DNA of 13,817 nt from contig CAMARL010000035.1 in assembly GCA_945860325.1 (NCBI GenBank), positions 1 to 13,817 of the forward strand. The letters are read 5' to 3'. The notes below the pieces were generated by a model. That model did no database searches. It was not told the origin of the DNA and was given only the letters and a program-made list of their open reading frames with translations. The translations under genes were made by a program, and so were the position numbers. Within the stretch, counting starts at the first letter, position 1. Each line of letters starts with the position of its first letter. The stretch is from Spirosoma fluviale (GTDB lineage: Bacteria; Bacteroidota; Bacteroidia; Cytophagales; Spirosomataceae). Below, piece by piece: positions 1-6,155 of this stretch.

Positions 1-320
1 ACTTGGTATCCACGTATCCAATCAAAAGGCTTTTCTTGAACATAAGGATGCTTCTCGTCTTTAACAAAAAAGTGCTCTGTCCCAGCATCGTAGGCATAAC
101 ATTTACTAACGATGGGATTTGCTTCTCGTTTAGGAATCTTATTTCCGTGGGTAAATTCCCAAGGATCCTTCATGGCCGTAGGGTAATCCTCCACATGCTT
201 CACATCGCGCCCTCGTTCAAGGACTAACGTTTTTAAACCAGCCTCACAGAGTTCCTTAGCGGCCCAACCGCCAGAAATCCCTGAGCCAATGACAATCGCA
301 TCAAATTTATTTTTTAGCAC
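1..320 (-). CDS. GMC-family FAD-dependent oxidoreductase, N-terminal fragment (runs off the left edge)
   Basis: The reverse strand is open from a GTG at 320-318 to base 1, giving 106 codons. The first residues read VLKNKFDAIVIGSGISGGWA, the FAD-binding Rossmann start of the glucose-methanol-choline family. The dinucleotide-binding GSGISG lies at residues 12-17. The acidic residue ending the second strand is E35, in TLVLERGRD. Family members oxidise alcohols or sugars with FAD; the substrate cannot be read from this part. No ATG exists in frame after the upstream stop, so GTG is the only plausible usual start and it keeps the Rossmann fold at the extreme N-terminus. No Tat or Sec signal precedes it, although some relatives have one. 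The gene is divergent from the CBM9-like gene, with 111 bases between the two starts. Confidence 0.88.
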   Translation of the reverse strand, partial: MLKNKFDAIVIGSGISGGWAAKELCEAGLKTLVLERGRDVKHVEDYPTAMKDPWEFTHGNKIPKREANPIVSKCYAYDAGTEHFFVKDEKHPYVQEKPFDWIRGYQ

Positions 321-431
321 AGACTCTATATTTTTTCCAAAGAACTAAGATTTTTTTCAAAAATCAAACCCCTAAAAATGATTTTGAATCCTAATTTTTT
401 CCCAAATTGCAAATCAACAAATTGACGAAAA

Positions 432-1130
432 ATGAAACGATCTGCTTTACTCTTTTTTTTGTTCTTGGGCCTAATAGCGAATATGTTTGCCGCTTCAGAT
501 ACGCTTCAAGTTTTACAAACGAGTGATTTTAAAGTCAACGGAAAGGGATCAGACGCTGCTTGGGAAAAAACTCCCTGGGTCAATATGCAAAATTCATCCC
601 CCGGAATCGCCTCCTATTCAAGCCAATTCAAGATTTTGTATTCTGAAAAAGGAATCTATGTACTAATGGAAGGTGACGATCAAAAAATTACTACTACATA
701 TAAAAAGGATTTTGATGATTTATATAAGGGTGATGTTTTTGAGGTGTTTTTCCACCCAAATCCCAAAGAACCTGTATACTTTGAATATGAGATTAATGCG
801 TTAAATAAAGAGCTCGTTTTACTTGTACCCAATTTCAATAAAAAGTTTTTTGGTTGGATTCCCTGGCATTATGACGGCGATAAAAAAGTCCAAAAAGCTG
901 TTTCCATCACGAAAGAAAAAGAGAAAATGAAAAAATGGTCGGCGGAAATGTTTTTCCCATATACCTTATTCAACCCCTTAGATAACACACCCCCAAAACA
1001 AGACACCTATTGGCGAGCGAATTTTTATCGTTTAGATTACGACAGTGGAAAGATGGCTAAATCGGCATGGATTCCTGTTAATGGAACCTTCCATGAATTT
1101 GAAAAATTTGGCTATTTGAAATTTAATTAA
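432..1130 (+). CDS. Secreted carbohydrate-binding family 9-like (CBM9-like) protein
   Basis: A 232-residue protein. It opens with a Sec signal peptide (MKRS, then a hydrophobic run, then ANMFA) with likely cleavage after A20 or A21. No lipobox cysteine is present, so it is probably released to the periplasm or outside. Residues of about 34-231 fit the CBM9-like/DOMON-type beta-sandwich: VNGKGSDAAW near the start, a central GDVFEVFF strand, YFEYEINAL, WSAEMFFPY, then YWRANFYRLD and a closing FGYLKFN. The domain fills the mature protein and no catalytic domain is attached. In Bacteroidota such stand-alone proteins are usually found with sugar-degrading genes. Here the divergent GMC oxidoreductase is the only nearby candidate partner. 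The stop codon shares bases with the convergent ruvB stop. The ligand is unknown. Confidence 0.8.
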   Translation: MKRSALLFFLFLGLIANMFAASDTLQVLQTSDFKVNGKGSDAAWEKTPWVNMQNSSPGIASYSSQFKILYSEKGIYVLMEGDDQKITTTYKKDFDDLYKGDVFEVFFHPNPKEPVYFEYEINALNKELVLLVPNFNKKFFGWIPWHYDGDKKVQKAVSITKEKEKMKKWSAEMFFPYTLFNPLDNTPPKQDTYWRANFYRLDYDSGKMAKSAWIPVNGTFHEFEKFGYLKFN

Positions 1131-2152
1131 AATAGGGAGCCCGTTTGTGCTTTTGGTTCGATGCCAACATGCCTATACGCTTTTTCAGTGGCTTCTCTTC
1201 CCCGAGAAGTCCTTTTCAAGAAACCTTCTTGAATTAGAAAAGGCTCATATACTTCCTCGATTGTCTCAGCTTCTTCTCCACAGGCGGTGGCAATCGTAGT
1301 TAATCCTACGGGACCGCCTTTGAATTTATCAATAATCGTCATTAAAATCCGATTATCCATTTCATCCAAGCCATTTTGATCTACATCCAAGGCATTCAAT
1401 GCGAACTGGGCAATCTCCACGTCAATAACCCCAGAGCCCTTTACTTGGGCAAAGTCTCTCGTCCGACGCAATAAATTATTGGCGATACGAGGCGTACCCC
1501 GACTCCTACGCGCAATTTCAAAAGCCCCCGATTCGTCAATGGGCATTTTTAAAATAGAGGCTGAACGTTTGACAATTTTTGTCAAAAGTACGGCATCATA
1601 ATATTCTAGTCGGGCATTAATGCCAAAACGAGCACGCAAAGGGGAGGTCAATAAACCTGCCCGAGTGGTCGCCCCAATCAAGGTAAATGGATTTAAACCT
1701 ATTTGAATGCTTCGGGCGTTTGGACCTGAGTCCAACATAATATCAATTTTATAATCCTCCATCGCAGAATATAAATATTCCTCAACGATGGGATTCAGGC
1801 GATGTATTTCGTCAATAAATAAGACGTCAAAGGGTTGCAAATTGGTCAATAAGCCAGCCAAATCGGATGGTTTATCCAACACCGGACCTGATGAAATACG
1901 TAAAGTTGACCCTAATTCATTCGCAATAATGTGCGATAAAGTAGTCTTACCTAAACCTGGAGGCCCATGCAATAAAACATGATCTAAAGCTTCCTCACGG
2001 GCTTTTGCGGCACCTACAAAAATCTTAAGGTTATCAATAATTTTTCCCTGTCCCGAAAAATCAATAAAACTTAAAGGACGCAAGGCCTTATCATATTCCT
2101 TTTCTTGAGGATTCAATGATTCTGATTCACCTGTTAAATAATCTTCGCGCAT
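1127..2152 (-). CDS. ruvB: Holliday junction branch migration DNA helicase RuvB
   Basis: A full-length 341-residue RuvB. It is the AAA+ motor that forms hexamers on Holliday junctions with RuvA and drives branch migration during recombinational repair. Visible in order: Walker A GPPGLGKT (63-70); Walker B with DEIH (114-117); sensor 1 in GATTR (160-164); the PLRARFG arginine-finger segment (171-177); sensor 2 in GTPRIANNLLRR (219-230); and the winged-helix DNA-binding domain with GGPVGLTTIA (279-288) and a late FLKRTSRGR (311-319). Length and motif spacing are normal for the family. ruvA and ruvC are not beside it. The stop overlaps the stop of the convergent CBM9-like gene, leaving no room for a separate terminator. 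A perfect -7 promoter element lies about 28 bases upstream of the start. Confidence 0.98.
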   Translation of the reverse strand: MREDYLTGESESLNPQEKEYDKALRPLSFIDFSGQGKIIDNLKIFVGAAKAREEALDHVLLHGPPGLGKTTLSHIIANELGSTLRISSGPVLDKPSDLAGLLTNLQPFDVLFIDEIHRLNPIVEEYLYSAMEDYKIDIMLDSGPNARSIQIGLNPFTLIGATTRAGLLTSPLRARFGINARLEYYDAVLLTKIVKRSASILKMPIDESGAFEIARRSRGTPRIANNLLRRTRDFAQVKGSGVIDVEIAQFALNALDVDQNGLDEMDNRILMTIIDKFKGGPVGLTTIATACGEEAETIEEVYEPFLIQEGFLKRTSRGREATEKAYRHVGIEPKAQTGSLF

Positions 2153-2180
2153 CTATTTGATAATAATTCAAATTTGAAAT

Positions 2181-2188
2181 CAAAGATA
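2181..2188 (-). promoter_or_regulatory. Candidate Bacteroidota -7 promoter element for ruvB
   Basis: The reverse strand reads TATCTTTG, an exact match to the Bacteroidota -7 consensus TAnnTTTG. It ends 28 bases before the ruvB start, which would give a leader of roughly 20 bases. I could not find a convincing -33 TTTG at the usual distance, so this rests on one box only. Confidence 0.4.
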
Positions 2189-2209
2189 ATTTTTTTATTG
2201 CGAAGATTT

Positions 2210-2248
2210 CATAGTTTTGGAAAACCAAAATAAAAACCTAAAACTATG
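2210..2248 (+). promoter_or_regulatory. Inverted repeats overlapping the glpF start codon (candidate operator or RNA switch)
   Basis: CATAGTTTT at 2210-2218 is the exact reverse complement of AAAACTATG at 2240-2248, and the right arm contains the glpF ATG. Adding GG (2219-2220) and CC (2237-2238) extends the stem to 11 pairs with one bulged T. A second, exclusive hairpin uses part of the same left arm: TTTTGG (2215-2220) pairs with CCAAAA (2225-2230) across an AAAA loop. The first fold hides the start codon and the second frees it. The arm centres are 30 bases apart, about three helical turns, so a protein-bound operator is equally possible. Whether the arms are transcribed is unknown, because no promoter for glpF could be placed with confidence. 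Confidence 0.35.
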
Positions 2249-2947
2249 TCATCAATTTTTATAGGCGAACTCGCCGGTACAGCTACTTTATTATATCTTG
2301 GAAATGGTGTAGTGGCCAATATGCTTTTAAAAAATACAAAAGGAAATGGAACCGGATTATTAGCCATAGCCGCATGCTGGGCTTTCGCTGTGACCATAGG
2401 AATTTTCGTTTCTACCTATTTTGGCTCATCCGCTGCTCATTTAAATCCCATAGTGACCATTGCCGGCTGCATTAAATCAGGAGATTGGGCATTATTCCCA
2501 ACCTACATCGGAGCCCAACTGATTGGCGCCATGTTAGGCCAACTATTAGTTTGGTTACATTACAAACCGCATTATGACGCGACAGATGATGCCGGAGCCA
2601 TAAGAGCGTCTTTTTGTACAGATCCAGCGATTAAAAATACGCCCTTTAATTTTATATCAGAGGCTTTTGCCTCAGCCTTAGCTGTTGTGGCTTTAGGAAC
2701 TTTTTCAAGTATTGAACATGGCCTTGGACCCTTTTTAGTTGGGATTTTAGTGTGGGCGATCGGATTAGGATTAGGCGGAACGACAGGTTATGCCATTAAC
2801 CCAGCCCGTGATTTAGGTCCTCGAATCATGCATGCTATTTTACCCATTAAAAACAAAGGAACTTCCGATTGGGGATATGCATGGATTCCAGTGTTAGGGC
2901 CAGCCGCTGGCGCTGCCATTGGAGCATTTATATTGACGCTTAATTAA
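2246..2947 (+). CDS. glpF: Glycerol facilitator (MIP/aquaporin family)
   Basis: A 233-residue inner-membrane channel of the major intrinsic protein family, predicted to pass glycerol passively into the cell. It has six hydrophobic segments and two half-helix loops. The first loop reads HLNPIVT (NPI at 67-69) where NPA is usual. The second is the normal NPARDLGPR (NPA at 185-187), with the selectivity-filter arginine R188. The aspartate that follows (D189) and W45 in the first half are typical of glycerol rather than water channels. glpK starts six bases after the stop, so the pair should be co-transcribed and the imported glycerol trapped by phosphorylation. An inverted repeat overlaps the start codon. 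The NPI change is the one oddity; the fold otherwise looks intact. Confidence 0.93.
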   Translation: MSSIFIGELAGTATLLYLGNGVVANMLLKNTKGNGTGLLAIAACWAFAVTIGIFVSTYFGSSAAHLNPIVTIAGCIKSGDWALFPTYIGAQLIGAMLGQLLVWLHYKPHYDATDDAGAIRASFCTDPAIKNTPFNFISEAFASALAVVALGTFSSIEHGLGPFLVGILVWAIGLGLGGTTGYAINPARDLGPRIMHAILPIKNKGTSDWGYAWIPVLGPAAGAAIGAFILTLN

Positions 2948-2953
2948 CAAAAT

Positions 2954-4447
2954 ATGTACATAGGATCCATTGACCAAGGCACGACAAGCACTCGTTTTAT
3001 TATTTTTAATAAAGGAGGTGAAATAATTTCAGTCGGACAAAAAGAACATAAACAGATTTATCCACAAGCCGGTTGGGTCGAGCATGACTCGGATGAAATT
3101 TGGCGTAATACCCAAGAAGTCATTGGCTTGGCACTCGGAAAAGCTAATTTATCTGCCAAGGATCTAGCGGCCGTTGGGATAACCAACCAAAGAGAAACCA
3201 CCCTAGCTTGGAATAAAATCACTGGAAAGCCCTATTACAATGCGTTGGTTTGGCAAGATACTCGGGTAGGTTCTGAACTGGCCGAGTTAGCTAAAGATGG
3301 CGGTATGGATCGCTTCAGGGCTAAAACGGGCTTGCCATTAGCCACGTATTTTAGTGGATTAAAATTAAGGTGGCTCCTAAATAATATCAAAGGTTTACGC
3401 GAAGATGCTGAAAAAGGAGAAGCGCTCTTTGGCAATATGGATACTTTTATTGCCTGGAATTTAACAGGAGGAGTCGAAGGAGGCATTCACATTACCGACG
3501 TAACTAACGCCAGTCGGACCCAATTAATGGATTTAGCTACGTGCCAATGGGATGATGAAATTTTAAAAGTTTTATCGATTCCAAAAGCGATGTTGCCAAC
3601 GATCCAAGCCAGTTCAAAAGTATATGCAAAAGCAAAAGGGGTTTTGGGTGGAGTTCCATTGGCGGGGATTTTAGGGGACCAACAAGCTGCTTTGGTGGGT
3701 CAAACCTGTTTTAATCCAGGCCAAGGAAAAAATACGTACGGAACAGGATGTTTTTTATTAATGAATACGGGAGAAAAGCCGGTTCAATCCAAGCATGGAT
3801 TATTGACTACCGTAGCTTACCAGTTGGGCAACGAACCTGTACATTACGCATTAGAAGGATCTGTAGCCATTACCGGGGCACTCGTTCAGTGGTTAAGAGA
3901 TAATTTGGGCATCATAAAAAATAGTCCAGATATCGAAAAATTAGCCAAAGAAGTGGACGACAATGGAGGATGCTATTTTGTCCCTGCATTTTCAGGTTTA
4001 TATGCTCCTTATTGGAAGCAAGATGCGCGCGGTGTTTTGGTGGGTTTAACACGCTTTGTTAATAAATCACATATTGCCCGAGCGGCTTTAGAGGCCACCG
4101 CTTTTCAAACTTGGGAAGTGTTGGAAGCCATGGAAAAAGATGCAGGAATATCGATCACTTCATTAAGAGTAGATGGAGGAATGGTGGTCAACCAATTGCT
4201 CATGCAATTCCAATCGGATATTTTGGGTGAAGAAGTGATATGTCCAAAAATCATAGAAACAACCGCTTTAGGAGCGGCCTATGCAGCGGGATTAGCCGTT
4301 GGATATTGGGAAAATCTTGATGACCTACGTAAAAATTGGGCCATTGCAAATACATGGAAACCGAATATGTCCGTTGACACACGCACCAAAATGCGCGCAC
4401 AATGGAAGAAAGCAGTCACAAAAAGTTTTGACTGGGCTGAAGATTAA
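2954..4447 (+). CDS. glpK: Glycerol kinase
   Basis: A 497-residue FGGY-family sugar kinase that phosphorylates glycerol with ATP to sn-glycerol-3-phosphate in the cytoplasm. The N-terminal phosphate loop is SIDQGTTSTR (5-14). Glycerol-binding residues match E. coli GlpK: R80-E81 in NQRETT, Y132 in TYFSG, and the catalytic base D242 in GDQQAAL. Later family blocks NTYGTGCF (260-267), GLYAPYW and RVDGGMVVNQLL are also present. The loop before VPLAG (about 229-237) is shorter than in E. coli and lacks the GGTR segment that binds fructose-1,6-bisphosphate there, so that form of feedback control is probably absent (inference). No glpD or glpR lies in the window. The stop codon directly abuts the convergent micro-lipoprotein stop. 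Confidence 0.97.
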   Translation: MYIGSIDQGTTSTRFIIFNKGGEIISVGQKEHKQIYPQAGWVEHDSDEIWRNTQEVIGLALGKANLSAKDLAAVGITNQRETTLAWNKITGKPYYNALVWQDTRVGSELAELAKDGGMDRFRAKTGLPLATYFSGLKLRWLLNNIKGLREDAEKGEALFGNMDTFIAWNLTGGVEGGIHITDVTNASRTQLMDLATCQWDDEILKVLSIPKAMLPTIQASSKVYAKAKGVLGGVPLAGILGDQQAALVGQTCFNPGQGKNTYGTGCFLLMNTGEKPVQSKHGLLTTVAYQLGNEPVHYALEGSVAITGALVQWLRDNLGIIKNSPDIEKLAKEVDDNGGCYFVPAFSGLYAPYWKQDARGVLVGLTRFVNKSHIARAALEATAFQTWEVLEAMEKDAGISITSLRVDGGMVVNQLLMQFQSDILGEEVICPKIIETTALGAAYAAGLAVGYWENLDDLRKNWAIANTWKPNMSVDTRTKMRAQWKKAVTKSFDWAED

Positions 4448-4570
4448 TTAGCCCCTTTTAACTTTAGGTGTATCTAGGCGAGTAGTTCCATACGCTGGAC
4501 AATTGTTGCTTTGAGCACATGAGCTCATAAACAAGGCGGCTAGTATGGCAAGGGCTGCAATTTTTTTCAT
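4448..4570 (-). CDS. Predicted 40-residue lipoprotein downstream of arginine decarboxylase
   Basis: A short reading frame of 40 codons plus stop. It opens MKKIAALAILAALFMSSC, a lipoprotein signal: two lysines, a hydrophobic core and a lipobox ending SSC with the acylated cysteine at C18. The -3 residue is methionine, which is acceptable but not ideal. The mature part would be only 23 residues, with a second cysteine at C24 (NNCPAYG) and a basic tail ending KVKRG. The ATG lies two bases past the stop of the arginine decarboxylase gene on the same strand, so the two are probably co-translated. Its stop touches the glpK stop, so it exactly fills the space between two known genes. I do not recognise a family and infer no function. 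It could be a chance frame, but the clean signal and the tight fit argue for a real gene. Confidence 0.7.
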   Translation of the reverse strand: MKKIAALAILAALFMSSCAQSNNCPAYGTTRLDTPKVKRG

Positions 4571-4572
4571 AT

Positions 4573-6051
4573 CTATACGGAAGCTAATTTTTCAGTTTTA
4601 ACCATTTCTGGATTTTCAATTTCGATAATGACATTTTGAATCACTTCTTTGTCTTGATTATATCCCAAAATCGTTAACATTGGGCCACTCAATTGCTCCT
4701 CAGAAAACAACCTAGTCGTAATCGTCCCATCCTCTAATCGATCTACAATCACATGCTTAGGAGCGGGAATCAAACAATGTTGAATTCCACCATAACCCCC
4801 CAAAGACTCCTGATAAGCACCAGTATGGAAAAATCCTACATATTGCCTTTCAGAATCTTCCTCAAAAATGGGTAAATATAAATCAGAACTATGCGCTTCC
4901 GTATTATAAAAATCCATGGAGGAGCAAGTCAAACCTCCTAAGTTCACTTTCTGATAAGGTAGGCCCCAATTATTGACCGGAAGCATAATGTATTTTTGGT
5001 TCATACCCCATGAATCAGGCAATTGGGTAATAAATGAACCGTCAATCATGTACCAAAGCTCCTTGTCATTTTGAAGTTTTTGATCAATAATTTCATACAG
5101 AACGGCCCCACTTTCACCGACGGTATAAGAACCGAATTCAGTGAAAATATTAGGTACAGGTACATTGTTTTTATTGCAAATCCATGAAATCGATTCTACA
5201 ATTTCATCGACCATCGCCTGGTAATCATAACTAAATTGAAGTGAAGTCTGAATCGGCAAGCCTCCGCCTAGATCGATTGAATCTAACTCAGGACAAATCT
5301 TTTTTATTTCACAATACTTATAAATAAAACGACTCAATTCAGACCAATAATAGGCACTATCCTTGATCCCAGTATTGATAAAGAAGTGCAACATTTTTAA
5401 GTTGAACTTTGGATTGGGCTTTATTTTTTCCTCGTATAATGTGTTAACATCTGAATATCGAACCCCTAACCGAGACGTATAAAACGAGAAATCGGGCTCC
5501 TCATCGGTAGCAATGCGAATCGCTAAATTTACTTTATCTGCAGTCACCGATTTTTCATAAAAATCGATCTCTTTTAAATTATCAAGAATTGGAATGCAAT
5601 TAAATCCATCATTAATTAATTCGGAAATAAACTGCGTGTACAAAGGTTGCTTGTATCCATTACAAAGAATATAGGTCGATTTCGAGACTTTTCCTTGGTT
5701 GTACATATCCCGAATAATAGAAATATCAAATGCACTACTCGTTTCTAAATGGACATGTTGCTTCAAAACTTCTTCTAAAATAAAAGAGAAATGAGACGAT
5801 TTTGTACAATAACAATAGGTGTAATTAGCTTTGTAATTATATTTTTTAATCGCATTTCTGAACAATAGCTTAGCATTTTCAATGTGCTCAGAGATTTTTG
5901 GCAAATACGATATTTTTAATGGCGTCCCATATTGCTTGATGATTTCCATCAAAGGAACATTGTTGAACAACAATTCATTGTCCTCATTAATGTTAAATTC
6001 CCTCGTCGGAAATTCAATCGTTTGATCAATAAGATCGATATAATTTTTCAT
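4573..6051 (-). CDS. speA: Arginine decarboxylase, fold-III PLP enzyme of the Bacteroidota type
   Basis: A 492-residue enzyme of the alanine-racemase-fold decarboxylases, predicted to convert arginine to agmatine, the first step of the agmatine route to putrescine and spermidine. The likely PLP-binding lysine is K84 in YCYCTKSSH. ETSSAFDI (103-110) and the phosphate-binding LGGGLPI (261-267) follow. TEFGSYTVGESG (304-315) and GGLTCSSMD (372-380, with C376 as the probable active-site cysteine of the partner subunit) complete the site, with GAYQ at 411-414. The protein is much shorter than the 630-660-residue SpeA of E. coli, which is usual for this Bacteroidota group. Substrate choice is assigned by resemblance to proteins annotated as arginine decarboxylase; a related diamino-acid substrate cannot be excluded. 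A perfect -7 box lies 10 bases upstream. The micro-lipoprotein gene follows two bases downstream. Confidence 0.9.
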   Translation of the reverse strand: MKNYIDLIDQTIEFPTREFNINEDNELLFNNVPLMEIIKQYGTPLKISYLPKISEHIENAKLLFRNAIKKYNYKANYTYCYCTKSSHFSFILEEVLKQHVHLETSSAFDISIIRDMYNQGKVSKSTYILCNGYKQPLYTQFISELINDGFNCIPILDNLKEIDFYEKSVTADKVNLAIRIATDEEPDFSFYTSRLGVRYSDVNTLYEEKIKPNPKFNLKMLHFFINTGIKDSAYYWSELSRFIYKYCEIKKICPELDSIDLGGGLPIQTSLQFSYDYQAMVDEIVESISWICNKNNVPVPNIFTEFGSYTVGESGAVLYEIIDQKLQNDKELWYMIDGSFITQLPDSWGMNQKYIMLPVNNWGLPYQKVNLGGLTCSSMDFYNTEAHSSDLYLPIFEEDSERQYVGFFHTGAYQESLGGYGGIQHCLIPAPKHVIVDRLEDGTITTRLFSEEQLSGPMLTILGYNQDKEVIQNVIIEIENPEMVKTEKLASV

Positions 6052-6061
6052 TCTTAATCAA

Positions 6062-6069
6062 CAAATATA
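6062..6069 (-). promoter_or_regulatory. Candidate -7 promoter element for the arginine decarboxylase operon
   Basis: The reverse strand reads TATATTTG, an exact match to TAnnTTTG. It ends only 10 bases before the start codon, so transcription would begin just a few bases upstream of the ATG and give a nearly leaderless message. No TTTG at the expected -33 distance was found. Confidence 0.35.
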
Positions 6070-6072
6070 TGT

Positions 6073-6089
6073 ACTCAAGTTGTTTGAGT
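6073..6089. repeat. Operator-like dyad in the speA/mpl divergent promoter region
   Basis: ACTCAA (6073-6078) and TTGAGT (6084-6089) form a perfect 6-base inverted repeat around a 5-base centre. It lies immediately upstream of the speA -7 box within a 104-base divergent intergenic region. A second inverted pair, TGCAAA (6103-6108) and TTTGCA (6129-6134), sits nearer to the mpl start. Both are short enough to be chance in AT-rich DNA. Confidence 0.25.
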
Positions 6090-6125
6090 TAATGTAAAAA
6101 CGTGCAAAACTGCAATAAAAGTATG

Positions 6126-6132
6126 TACTTTG
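6126..6132 (+). promoter_or_regulatory. Candidate promoter element for the Mpl-type ligase
   Basis: TACTTTG, followed by CA, lies 23 bases before the start. It resembles the Bacteroidota -7 box but has one base fewer between TA and TTTG. A similar TTCTTTGCA occurs upstream of ettA, which gives slight support that this genome uses such a form. Confidence 0.25.
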
Positions 6133-6155
6133 CAAACTATTCAACATAATGTTAT

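Noticed and set aside
3..227. 74-codon plus-strand frame at the left edge
   Set aside because: It is antisense to the GMC oxidoreductase, whose FAD-binding motif is unmistakable on the other strand.
2173..2194. TTTG plus TAATTTTT as a glpF promoter
   Set aside because: The gap between the two boxes is only about 10 bases, far too short for a Bacteroidota promoter, and the second box lacks the final G.
2209..2397. 62-codon minus-strand frame between ruvB and glpF
   Set aside because: It is mostly antisense to glpF, has no recognisable content, and its upstream part lies inside the glpF coding region.
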